Shown: piece by piece, positions 22,601-34,026 of the stretch
Numbering within the stretch: position 1 is the stretch's first letter
Layout: each line of letters opens with the position of its first letter
Assembly (NCBI GenBank): GCA_000708835.1
Contig: DF237078.1
Span: 62,001 to 126,000, forward strand
Reading direction: 5' to 3'
DNA length: 64,000 nucleotides
From: Klebsormidium nitens
Taxonomy: Eukaryota > Streptophyta > Klebsormidiophyceae > Klebsormidiales > Klebsormidiaceae
Program-made: the position numbers and the translations under genes
Notes under the pieces: generated by a model
The model's input: only the letters and a program-made list of their open reading frames with translations
What the model was told of the DNA's origin: nothing
Database searches by the model: none

Positions 22601-23355
22601 AGCAGGGCACCATCGAGGGCGAGAAGAACTCGCTGGTGTACAACGAGAGCGCGTACCTGCTCGTCTGCAAGTCCATGCAGTACCTCATCCGGCGGCCGCC
22701 GCAGGTGAGACTACTTGTACCTTGATTTTGTTTCAAAACGCTCTACAGGTGGCAAGTGAAGTCGAGAGCTTGAACCAAAGGCTAGAGCGGGTTCTGGACG
22801 CTTGTCGCTCTCGTGGAACTTAGTTTCCCTTTTCTAATAGAAGCGGTTTGAAAGTCGAGCTTACACGTGACATTGCAGCACATTCATAGTTGCTAGGCAA
22901 GTAAGCCCGCAGCATTGCAGCAGTTGTGCTTGCCCAAAGAACTTCGTTGATCAAGAGTTTTGAAATCAATGTCAAAGACAGCACATGATCTGCGTACGAA
23001 CGTATTGCTCATTCTGGTGCAGTATTTCGAGGAGCTGGTCCAGTGCTTCTACCGGCGCCGCGCCCCCGCCCTGTTGGGTGCTTTGGCAGCCTACCTGAAG
23101 GGCAAGCGGGTGGGCAGTCTGCCGGAGTGGAAAGAGGACGCCGGTTCTGCGCCGCAAACAGCGAGCACTTCCGAGAGTGAGGGAACCACTGCGGGGACGG
23201 TTTCTTACGAGGAGTCTGCAGATCCAGAGGAGCAAATACAGAGGAGCTTAGGCGACGGGGGCTGTTCGGTCGGTTTCAGGATAGTTCTGGGCAAGATGGC
23301 GCCCAAGTTGCAAACCCAATTGAGTGAACTGCTGGAGAAATCTTCAGATTCTTAG
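16683..23355 (+). CDS. PHO2: PHO2/UBC24-type (UBE2O family) ubiquitin-conjugating enzyme
   Basis: This is a large E2/E3 hybrid; in flowering plants PHO2 degrades phosphate transporters and PHO1 at endomembranes. Eleven exons join in phase: 16683-16754, 17028-17618, 17831-17971, 18193-18319, 18593-18988, 19277-19496, 19843-20200, 20503-21369, 21761-22105, 22531-22704, 23023-23355, giving 1,207 residues. The first exon is the least certain; a Met at 17022 is an alternative start. The N-terminal half has SH3/tudor-like repeats rich in Gly-Asp-Val, acidic patches (EEDEDEYEEDD, EDDGDEEVEDE) and a basic run in exon 5 (RKRAQKRAQQRERRR). The UBC fold spans about 905-1110: ATNPRRW, TPYHDNLFFFDFHFP, HYHSGGLRVNPNLY and the active site GKVCLSLL (Cys 1016). 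No microRNA399-like leader site was looked for by computation. Confidence 0.9.
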
Positions 23356-24450
23356 TTTGTGTCTGCTCTGTACATTGAGTCGTTTGTAATCACACATTTG
23401 GGAATCGTAAGCAGTAGATGTACAGCAGGACTGCCCTTGTACTCAATTTTTTTCACATCAGCGCTCCCAGCCCCATTTGCAAGGCGACAGCCAACAGCCA
23501 AGCTGTTCGGCGCAACTGAGAAGGCCAACTGATTACATTTTGGGATAGTCACGTAGGTTGACTGGCAAAGTCGCGCGCATGCTTATGGTCCGCGAGTCAC
23601 TTGTCATGCACAGGGCGCCATCCGATCAATCTGATGTCACTGTACAAAAAATGAGCTACCAAGTATACCGCAAGACAATCATTTGCAAAATAATTGTTGA
23701 GTGCCTCGACAATCTTGGTTGGTGGATATGTGATGGACGTCGAATTTACGAAGAACGAGTGGTACATGTGCTGGCGGGATCGCGTTTCGCTGACCGTATT
23801 AGCTCGGCTTGATCCATAACGCGGCGCGCCGCGACGCACACCGCTGAAATAGGGCCGCGGTATCATCATGAAGAGCCATGCCATGATGACATATGGTGGC
23901 CCGGCATGCTATAGTATTGCATGGGGGCCGCCCGCAGTGACTGAGCTAGATATCACTCATTCCAGCATGGTCGTATATCGGTATATGTCAATTGGCATGC
24001 GCCACGACGCATTAAACATGTCAGAAAAGCTAGCTAGACGCGGTAGAGCTTCTGAGCTATATTGAACATGTTAGTATATATGCGTCCGACCCTGTCGGGT
24101 GTGTATGACCACATGTGCGCAGCTGCGACCAGTATTTGGATCCTGGCCCGCATCAACCATCACATTTATTAGAGCTCGAGTCTGGGGAGACTTCATGCTG
24201 TCAGCCCATTGGTCCTGTAAGCGCATAACATCTGGAGTCATGGCAACCGTGGACAACAGTGACTGATTTGGATATGTTGCAGTTTTCGACTTCCACATTA
24301 CGTACCGCAATATGGTGGATCAACACTGTACTATCCAGGTTGCAGTATATATGCTCTCTCACTGGTGATTGTGAGTGAAGACAGCCGTTGTTCCCGTATT
24401 CTACTCGTCACACGCGACAGAAGCTGCACATAATGACCTTCGGGTGATCC
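23356..24450. other. Convergent spacer 2, palindrome-rich block at about 23560-24130
   Basis: The 3' ends of the E2 gene and the JmjC gene meet here. No gene is seen. The block contains a perfect 14-base palindrome (23820-23833), AACATGTT, AGCTAGCT, GATATC and several CATATG/TATATG words. The texture matches the other convergent spacers. Confidence 0.6.
23820..23833. repeat. Perfect 14-base GC palindrome
   Basis: CGCGGCGCGCCGCG is its own reverse complement. It lies in convergent spacer 2 within otherwise mixed-composition DNA. Confidence 0.9.
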
Positions 24451-27400
24451 TTACCGCCGTACTGGCTCCTTCCTCATGCCGGACTGGGCACTGACATCGT
24501 CGACACCTTGCAGGTCCCTAAGCACGTCCCGTAGAGCCTGCAGACGTTACCACTTTGTAAGCCGCTTCATTCGTCACTACGCGTCTGGCAAAAGGCAATA
24601 GAAAACAAAAATGGACACAAAGAAACGAGTTGGGCCGGACTAAAGGATGCCACTTGGTTTCCCATGATGACTTTGGCATGACGGACCACGCTGTAGGGTC
24701 CTCAACATCGGTCTTGGCAAGGGTCACTCCAAAGAGAGTTCCGCAGCGCCCTTCTCTACTCACCTGGGCAGCAAATGCTTCCTTGCCGTCAAGCAACGCG
24801 CCCATCGCAGCGTTTCGGTCCTCAAAGACGGAGTAGAACTGCTCAAAGAAGGCAGCCGTCGACTCAACCTGGAGCGGGTCATCGGCGGCTGCTGCTTCTC
24901 TCGGTTCCAATTTGTCAAAGTCGTCGAAGCGACTCGTCAGCAGTTCCGCAGCGACGGGCGATAGGCCGTACAAGATGAGCCGTTCCAAGGCCCGCGGAAA
25001 AGCGGTCTGCAGCACACAAAGGTTAAGATGAAGACGTCCGAACAGGCGCTGGGGGTTGCCTGACCCAATCAGGCAACGGTGTTGAGCGCGCAGGCAATGG
25101 TTGCGCCTTTCGATCCTTTAGAAGTCACGAAGACAGCGTGCGGCGAGGAACGTGTCCCCAGGGGCAAAGCCGAGGCTCGATAGACGTACGATCATAATTG
25201 CCAAGACACCGTCAGAAAGAGCCCCGACATAGGGTTCCACATACAAGTCGAAAAAAGATTGTTTCTCAGCCTGACGGATGAATGAGCACCGATTCGTCCA
25301 AGAGCCACTCTTTTTAGCGGAAAGATACGCCCCTGACGAAGCGATCAATCCTCACCGCCATGGCCAGAAGCACTCTCTGCAGCTTGCCCGCCTGGCTCGT
25401 CGCAAAGACGCCGGCCACCGTGTCCGTCTCTTGGGCCCCTTCTCCTTCTTCTTCCCCGCTTCCGTTTCCGCCTTCAACCCCCACTGCTCCCTCTCCTGAT
25501 TGCCCGTCAGAGCGCTCGTCATCTGTTCCCGGACTTCGCAAGCTTCCGCAGTGTTGGCATCCCCCGGTCCCGGCTAAGTCAGTTCCGTTCCGGCGACTGT
25601 CCGTTCCGGTCCTGCTGCCGGTCCCCGCGTGCAGCACCAGCGCTTGCAGCAGTTGTGCTTCCTCCGTTGAAAGCGACTCGACCACTCGCCGCCTCTTCCG
25701 CGCGGCTGCGCTCATCGTCTCACTTGCAGTCTCGCCAGCTTGAGACTCCCCCTTCCCCCCGGTCTGATCGCTATTTCCAAGCCCTCTTGTTCCGGGAGGG
25801 ACGCTAGACAGCTCTGTTTCTCCGTGGGCACCTAATCCTTCTTTCGCTGCAGCACTAGTCGGTTCAGTTGATGGAAGGCCCGGCAGGCCTGGCGTTGGTG
25901 GACTACTCAAATTGCTAGGGTCGAAGCGGTCGTCGCTTGCCACTTTCGCGGGACTGACGAAACTATCTAATGAAGCAGCTACTCGGCCTATCGCCTCGTT
26001 ACTGGCTCCGCCCGCCTGTTGGGCCCCCGTCTCTGTTCCCTTCAGCAGTTCTCTCGATCCTCCGGGGTCACTAACCGGTTGATGCCTCTTCTTCCCTTCT
26101 GAAACAGGGTCGTTTTTGGCAGCAGCGGCCTTCTTGCCGCCCCTTTTCTTCCTCGCCTTAGCTGTCGTGGACGCAGTCACTGGAGAAGCTTCTTCCGGCT
26201 CTCGTGAAGCAGCTCCCGAAGCGGTAGTGCTTGGGAGCGTCATGTTTGCGCTTTCAGCAGGAAGGTGGGAGGCAGCGCTTTGAGACGGAGCTGGGGGGTT
26301 TGCCGGCACGAAGCTTGCTGTCCGGTAAGGAAGTACAGAGGCCAGCCGTCTCTTCTGCAGAACATGAGAGGATTACATGAGGGGAGGAGCTGTGGGCTTC
26401 CTACGAAGGGGTGGTTAGACGCCAAACGAAGCGGTCTCGATGCCCTTTGGTTGAGATGTTATGCGAAAGTCGGAAGCAGCCAATCCGGGGGTAAGCTAGC
26501 CGTTTTTGGTGCCACTCGTGCCTCGAGCCCTCCCTGTTCGGAAACCTTTCTTGGACGACCTGCTGATGTCTCAAGTTGCTGACGCTATCACGTGGACGTT
26601 CGAGAATGAGGCACTAGACCTTAGCGTGGAGACGTCTCCCCTCCGCAGGATGCATCGGCAACTGCAGATTCTTGAGAGACGTAAGTCTTCCCGCCGCTGC
26701 TTAATGCAATTTAGGGTCATTTTATGATTTGAATCCGGCACTTGCCCCATTATATTAAGGCGTAGCTGTCCCCGGAAACGAACCTTCGCGGAGGCCTGGA
26801 ACGAGGTAACCCTTAAACTGACCTTTTCCGTGAAGAGCAGGCTGGCGATGGCTTGGCGCGCATAGTAGGCGTCCATGTGGGTGCCCAGCATGGCAGAGAA
26901 GGCGGACTGCCACCAGATGTTCACAGCAATCGTGGTGCCGCCGCTGTCGACCTGGTGCCACCTGGCAGACAAGGACGGGGGACACGTGTCATGATTCGCA
27001 TCCTGGAAGGACAGAGGTGGAGTACCCCAAAGAGTGGATTGCGACTTTCGGAGGTTGCTTCATTTCTCTGGAGAAACAAGACGGTGGAAACAAGGCCTCA
27101 AAGTCTTGAAGGCTCCCTGACACTCGGGACGCAAGCTGTTGGAATGTCGACTCTGCAGCTGAGGCCCGAGTTAGCAGGACACCGTCGTCGAGAGTGGACG
27201 TACAAACTACAGAGTGAAGTTTTCGATGAAAACGGAAGAGATGGAGCGGAGTCGAGGATTAAGGGCAGAGTCGAGGCTAAGCCATTCGCCTCCATTAAAG
27301 CAGGACGCCTTCAGGTTATCATTCAAAGGCAAAGGGACGTCATGGAAGCAAGTGCCAGCACCTCCCTTACCATCCCTCGGGGATGAAGAGCGCGTCCCCC

Positions 27401-29895
27401 GGCCCCACTCGCACCGTTCTGCAGCTCTGGAGGACGTCCCGGTAGTTGGGGTACTGGGCATGGTCGGGGGCCGCAAAGTTGACTGCACTGCATGAGTACA
27501 ATTATGGTTGAAATGAGTCGCTTAACAGAAAGGGCGAACGCGTGCTAAAAGACACTCTTGAATTTTGGAACTCTTCCAAAGTCTAACGTAAGCAGATGAT
27601 ACGAACAGCTAGGAATTCAATTGCGTGTGACAAAGCTCCAATATCTGTGGTCACATGGTCCTTTTGCGTCGACATAACCGATGTCGTGCCAATAGCCGAC
27701 AAGCTTCTGTCTGCTCATGCGAAACCCGGAAAAAGTGTTGGTCAAAACTGCTTGACCACTCCCGCTCTCGCATTGATGTAGCAAAGTGTCTCGCATTTCA
27801 ATGAGGCTCGTTTGAGGGATAATGTCGGGAACGCAGGTTGGAACTCGCTTTCTAAAAACATTCATGAGACACGGAATCAGGTGCATTAGCTGGTCCTACC
27901 TATGGTTGAACGCCTCGCCATGCAAGGCCATCGGATACAACCCCGGCGTAGCCCGCGGGTCCCAAAGCGACACTGTACGACACAGTGACACAGTCAGAAC
28001 TTTGCAGCTTCATCGTAGAGAGGCGGGTCCAGAGCTCCTTCTCGGACGCACTTGTATTGCTGGCAACGCTGCCTGCATGGGCTCTTGCCTTGTTTACCTT
28101 GCATTTCAAGCGCTTTGGCTAAGGGGATATTGGCGAGAGTATCGCTCCAGACACCAGCACGGGTTCAACCGCGTTTCAAAAACCGTGTTCTCGACGGTGA
28201 TAAACAGAGGCCATCCAGTTCCATCGCACACCTCGATCCCAGCACGGCTCAAGACACATCTGCGAAGGTGTGGGTCGTCCACCTGTCTTCTCTCCTGCCA
28301 CCACGCAGAGCAGATTCTGGTACGGGTCGTAGTGCGTGCTTGACTTGGAGCCGTTGACGCTGACCCACAGGTTGATGTTGGTGACCTTCTCATCGTCCAG
28401 GAACGAGGGCTGCGGAGACACGTCTTAGTAAGCTTCCTCTCGCGTCTGATCGATGCTCCCACCCTTCAAGGAGATGGCTTTTGAAGACGAGAGAGCAAAC
28501 CTGAGTATAGCCAAGGGTACTGGTATCTCAAAAGTACAGCTCAACCAGGATGTATGAACGGCCGCTGATTGAACGCCGAGTCAAGAAGAAGACTTAAGGA
28601 ACTTCACGTTTCTCATGCGGCTCAGAAAACTTTCTCTTGAGTAGCCCAGCCAGCAGATGATGCCCTCACCTACCATGCGGACGTCCTCGAGGAGGGGGGC
28701 CAACGGCTGCGGACGTTCTTGCTCCACGTCCAGAATTGGAGACTGCACGAAGCCAGCCGCTGTTGTAAACAACCCAATCAACCATGTCGAACAAAGCTTC
28801 TGAAAGCACACTTCTAGAAGGGCCAATAGTCTTCCGATGCTCGAGAAATAGAGAGGTCAAAGGAAGTCTGTAGCAACTGACAGGCAACAGTTGTGGAAAT
28901 TGAGAAAGACACCATACTTGCGCAAGGTAAAGCTGCTCCCTCTCGCCATCCTCCGCTTGACTGGCGGCAGCTTGCGCCATCTGTAGGAAGTCCTTGAACG
29001 TAGCTCCAATCTGCCACAGAAGCGAAACAGACGAGTTCGAATCAACAGGAAGGCCCCAAAAACAATGTACGAACGTGACTCTGTGCTCGAGTGGTGCTTG
29101 CCCTCCAGTGCACATCAAAACCTTTTACCAACCGGCAAATTTGCAATACGTACTGCTAAACTTCCGACCTGATAACCTGCGAACTTCCGCTGGACCTCAT
29201 GGGACAAGGAGGCGTAGTTCCTTACGGATCCCAAGTGGTTCTGACTCTTGGTTAACTTGACCATCCAAGTCGAATTTAGAGGTCAGCTTCAAGCAGCTTG
29301 AGTGAAGAGGAGTATGTTTCAAGGGGAATGCAGGGCTTTCAGAAGATTCGCCGTAGCTCCATGTTCTCCATCAACAGGTTGTGTCACCATCAGATCCTTA
29401 CTGCAAACAAGTGGAAGCACTGGCTATGACCAAAGGCACATCCTGGTCCACGTTTCCCACCGGGTTGCTTACCAAGCGCTTGCTGCGCACATCCCCATAG
29501 AACGCCTCCCCTAGAGGTGCCACCATCACCTGCACGTCAGCCTCGCCAGCCAAATCCTGCAGGGCCAAAAACAGCACAAATTTCTCTCTCTGGCAACCTT
29601 ACGAGACTTTCATGATTTAGAAACACCAAAGATGAGAGCTTATCACAGCACTTGATGTGGCCCTTTGTAACGTGGCCCAAAAGATGATCGATGGCGATCA
29701 ACAGATTGATGATCGAAAACTTTGTTTCTCATTTCGAAGGCGTTGTGGCAAGACTCCACAGTGACATGCTACTGGCCAGCTGCCTTGAGAAGAGGGCGAG
29801 TCAGCTTGGTCAATTACCTCAAGCCTGCTGAAGCCACCAGCTGCAGGATCCCACTTGGCGATTGCTGGCCAGTGTGCCAGAGCTCCCCGGATGAC
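24451..29895 (-). CDS. JMJ31: JMJ31-type JmjC-domain 2-oxoglutarate/Fe(II) oxygenase (5' exon missing)
   Basis: Eleven exons join in phase: 29895-29818, 29556-29473, 29010-28918, 28742-28674, 28409-28283, 27972-27900, 27487-27371, 26961-26823, 26354-25356, 25006-24764, 24537-24451, giving 702 residues from VIRGALAHWPA onward. The first coding exon, upstream of 29895, is not resolved. The cupin/JmjC core is plain: NLWVSVNGSKSSTHYDPYQN gives the first iron ligands (H and D of HYD), then FIPEGWWHQVDS supplies the distal His, and WWQSAFSAMLGTHMDAYY follows. The order of motifs, and the C-terminal LLAMA...FPRALERLILYGLSP block, fit plant JMJ31 rather than human JMJD7. A 999-base exon inserts about 330 low-complexity residues with basic clusters between core and C-terminal block. 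The substrate is unknown. The stop TAA lies inside a donor-like CGGTAAGG. Confidence 0.88.
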
Positions 29896-31328
29896 CTGCG
29901 AGGTGGGAGGAAGGGGTCAAAGCTTGATCATTGATTGTTTCACATCCAGGAACTCACGAAGGCCGCTTGATAGATCTCCCAGTGCCGACTTCTCAACACG
30001 TGGGAGACCAAGGCTGCGGCTTAAGGGTGGGGCTTGGGTGGAGCGTCACCAAGGCTGCTCAACCTTTAAAACAGCAACCGCTTCTTGAGGCGTCCATCGA
30101 TGAACTCAGATGTTCTCTTTCGGTTGGACTTTCGCCAGACTCATATCAGACCATGCAATTGAACCCCAACCTGTTTGTCCCCGAGCTTATGTGCATTTCC
30201 GCATCCGGTTCAAGTTTACTGACTCAAAATTGAAAGCCCTCCTCACCATGGGCTGACACAGGCTGATCTGCTCTCTCATTTGCTGTCTCAGGTCAGTAGT
30301 CTCAAGGTCCACCACCAATACAGCCTGGTCCATGACGGCCTAAACTTACTTCAGCCTGCACACAGCGTCTTTGGGTCATTTCCTTCTCCATCTATCTATA
30401 CAGAGAGACTTAATACCACCATTCTCCGGCTTTGCCCAACCTCATTAGGAGTGCCTCAACATTTTTGGGGCTCATCAATTAACGAAAGCCTAAAAGGCCT
30501 GAACTCTTGATGACTGAAACACAACAACGGGATACAGAAGGTAAACCACAAATAGGGCTTCGCCGTGAGGGGGATGAATGTCAACGTCGATCAGGATATT
30601 ACCAAAAACATTTTGGTAGAGATATTGTTGGAAGACTCCTAAATTTGGGAGGGAGCGCAAAATGCCATGAGAGAACAACAAAAATCTCATCATCTGTAAA
30701 CCATTTGCTAGCAAGCTTCGATCAAAAAAAATTCCTTGTCGAATAAACGCCCAAAAAGCAACGCACCTTTAGGCGCACAGAACCAGCATATAGGCCTTCT
30801 TCTTGCCAGAAGACAGGCTGATACTGACAGGTATGGCGCGCTTGCAGTAGCTAGGCCCAGGAACACTCTCGCTCCGCTGTTGAACCAGCCTGCAACCAGC
30901 AGAAAGTGCTGGACTCTACTGCATGCTAGTCCTGGAAAAGTGCTGCGGGCACATTGTTTGGCAAACGCCTCGTCATTAAATTTCCGACAAATATCTCGGT
31001 CATACATTTAGAACATGAACGGCCGGAAATGGCAAGTACTTGAAACTGAGTTGCGCAGACGAAACTACTTTTGGCAGAACAAAAAAGGTTATATAGGAAT
31101 TCTGACGGTCAGAGTGTTGGTCAAAGGAAGGCAGGACGAGCTGCACTTCAGCCTCTGAGTCTCTGTGGCTGGGGCGTCTCAGCGGAAGAGAGGGTGGCAT
31201 CCTGGGCTGTCTTCATGGTGTTCAATTGACAAGTCGTTCCGGCTTTGCTGGTGGTACATTTCGATCTCAGTATCTGAGTGCAATCAGGTACCGAACAGAC
31301 GCAGCTCCAAGCCCGCTCCAAGTAGAAT
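29896..31328. other. Divergent region JMJ31 / small membrane protein
   Basis: The missing first exon of the JmjC gene should lie in the left part. A minus-strand frame at about 29940-30035 (containing LSSGLREFLD) is a candidate, but the donor would be poor and no Met is in frame. The rest shows no recognisable gene. On the plus strand, a presequence-like frame (TSRSGFAGGTFRSQY, about 31228-31287) could splice from CAG-GTACC near 31287 into the next gene. Confidence 0.45.
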
Positions 31329-32324
31329 ATGGCAAGGTTCAATGCAAACGCGTGGTGCCCAGGAGAACCTGCTTCCAGTGCAAGTCAAAAGCTTCCGTTT
31401 GCCTGTCTGCCACCACCAGATGAAGCCAGTGGTGCTGCTTTGCTACAAGAGACAAGACAATTGATCGAGCGGATTGGCAATGCATTGGGCTGGTTGCGGA
31501 GACTTGGCCTGCCAAAGGTAAGTGTTCGTCCGCTGAATGGACTTTCAAGACTGCTAGTTGCGTATTGAGGGTCCGCTTGCATTTATGACTAAGAAAAAGA
31601 ATGATGTCATCTGCTCGCACCTAATGGGGTACATGGTGTCAGGACAGATTCACATGCCGCCCTAGACAAGCTCTACAATCAAAGAGGAGATTACCATTTA
31701 CTTAATTGCAACTTTCCTCGCCCCTAACGTAGTTCAGGACAGGCTCATCAAGGTAATTCAGCCACAACCGAAACTGTTGCGGTCCTTGCAACATGTTCAA
31801 TGCTCAACTGGATTGAGTAAGTTTTATCTTCTTCTCATGTACTTCTTTGCGTTTTCTCTTGATGATTCCATCATGGTCGTTGCTTGTATACTGGGCTGAA
31901 AGTATGACATCTTAGAGCACTTGCATTCGTTTCAGCAAGAATGTCAGCAAACAGGAGGCATGAAATCTTCGTTCATTATCATCAGATGCTGTACACAAGT
32001 CAAAAAGGCAAACTCTCCAGTTCAAGGTCTACGTCGTGGGGCCAGCCTTAGCATTGAGCATATACTTTGTTGACTCTCCGCTTGCAGACATCATGGCGAA
32101 ACAAGTGTCCCTATTCTCGTCCAAGACCGGAGTTTCTTGCCAAGGGCTTGAAGTACCCGCCAAAGAAACTGGAGTTTGAAAGCGAAGAGGAACGGCGGCA
32201 ATTTATGCGGAAGGCAAGAGCACAAGGGAAATTTATGTTTGGATCGCCACCAACATACTCTTTTATGATTGCAAACTTGGCTTTCATTGCATTGATTGTC
32301 TGGCATGATCAAGGAACGATATAA
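31329..32324 (+). CDS. Small single-span membrane protein, unknown family
   Basis: Two exons join in phase 0: 31329-31517 and 32088-32324, giving 141 residues. The splice signals are strong (AAG-GTAAGT and CTTGCAG-ACA). The protein has a charged middle (KYPPKKLEFESEEERRQFMRKARAQ) and ends in one hydrophobic segment (SFMIANLAFIALIVW) followed by HDQGTI. I do not recognise the family. The start is uncertain: a stop lies two codons before the Met at 31329, but an alternative upstream exon with a Ser/Arg-rich, organelle-presequence-like frame would splice in phase at the AG before 31380. That would make it a plastid or mitochondrial membrane protein. This is inference. Confidence 0.6.
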
Positions 32325-34026
32325 TACGTCGTTGATCAGCAGCGGTATAGGTAGTGAGCACTTGTCCTTCCTTGTGTTCGGGTACTACTAAGTGTTCATC
32401 GACATTGTACAGTTATACCGAGGTGACTGTTTGTAAAGTACCGCGCCGGCCTTGCATGCTTTGAGGGCAAGCTGCTGAACGTAGTCACAAGGCCACGGAT
32501 ATGTCCAAGCATTGCGCAGCTGCACAATTCGGACAGAGTTTCACAATTCAAGTCTCAGTAGTATTTTGCAGATCGAACGTAAGTTTTAGCAATTGCCATG
32601 ATGGTGCCCTGATGGTACTACACATTTAGTCGCTTTCGGATTTCGACTGCGCTGAGCCTGCATATTCATGATTAGTATATAGTCCATTTGTGTCCTCAGA
32701 CACAAAATATGATGCTGCAGAATGGCTCGACCATTGCGGCGGCGGGTCAAAGACTCAAAGCCTGGCCTTATATAGAGAATCCGCTTGTAAACAGATTATT
32801 GTTGGGTGCCAATCTCGGGTGGACATGTGAATTCTGAACATCAAGCGTATAAGCTGCAGCATGTGGCTGTAAGTCTTCATTGCAATTGAGAAAACGTGTG
32901 CTAGTCGACTTTGTCAGGCGGCCCAAAGCTTTACAGGAGCTCTAAGTTCGTGGCTAGCTTCAAGGATTTGGACATCGCAGAAGGACAGACCGTAGTGGCG
33001 AGGTGTCGCACAATGCGATCCACGGTGATGATTTGGTCATCTAAAACTGCGGGCGGGACTGCGGGATCGATGAGTGTACTCCTTTCTGATAGCCGCTTGC
33101 GGATTTAACAGATTGACTGATTCAGTGAGCGTAAGTGGCCTGCAGCATTGAGTTGTCTGTGTCCATTTATGTTTGACGAATGGCTGATGACTCCTAGTCG
33201 GCGGCCAAGCGTTACGTCAGCGCGTACTAAGGCTTGTTGCAACACGCCTTGACTGTTTAGAAGCGCTTGCCAATAATCATAGCCGCATTGGGATCTCTGG
33301 AGCACGGACGAAGTTTCAAGACCACGGTGACAATACTAGAGCAGACTTGCCCGAAACACGAGGAGGCTGCCGATTCCGAAGCTTCATTCCGCGAAAGCAG
33401 ATTGTTGGCCGATTCAATGCTATGTACATCGGTCTGCAGTCAGCCAATCAAGAGCATAATACATCAACTTGCGACAGAAGTTTCAGCACACGGCCAGAAA
33501 ACAAGTCGGCCAGTCGGCAAGCTGGCCAATGGCAACTTTGTACGTAGGATGAAGTTCGGGCCCCAGGCCCAGGGATCACCTTGCTCGAACGGAGACGATG
33601 ATACCTGGCAATCTGGTGCACGAAATTTTGCATACGGATATCCTCTGCGTGCCCAGCTTTGTCCACGTGGCTCGTCTGACCTCGGTAGAGACTTTCGGCC
33701 ATGCTCTTCAGTGCTGCACAGGAGTTTCAACCCGCATCGCAAAGCGCGGGTGCCCAGGTGGCAATCCTCCCGATCATGGAAACTCACTCGTGCAGAGGAG
33801 ATGGCGCGAAGCGGGCACTAGGTACCGTTGTCCTAAAAGCATGCTTTCGACCATAGATTATTACATGATTGGGATACGTATACCGCAAGCTTGTTGCGCC
33901 TGGCACAAGAGGCGGCTAAAACATGAAGTTTGTCTAAGAGGACGGGTCATTTGCAACCAGCTATGTCTATTGCTGCTACTGTCTACATCTCTGGCCCAGT
34001 CTCCATCAGCACTGGCAGCAATTCCG
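32325..34026. other. Tandem intergenic region, no gene supported
   Basis: This lies between two plus-strand genes. A 184-codon frame at 33267-33821 has no family resemblance and no splice partner that I can justify. Palindromic words are present (GCATGC near 32455) but sparser than in the convergent spacers. The right end probably holds the promoter and leader of the SWSAP1-like gene. Confidence 0.5.

Noticed and set aside
33267-33821. 184-codon plus-strand frame upstream of the SWSAP1-like gene
   Set aside because: It does not join in phase to the conserved exons and shows no domain. It is probably a chance frame in leader or promoter DNA.
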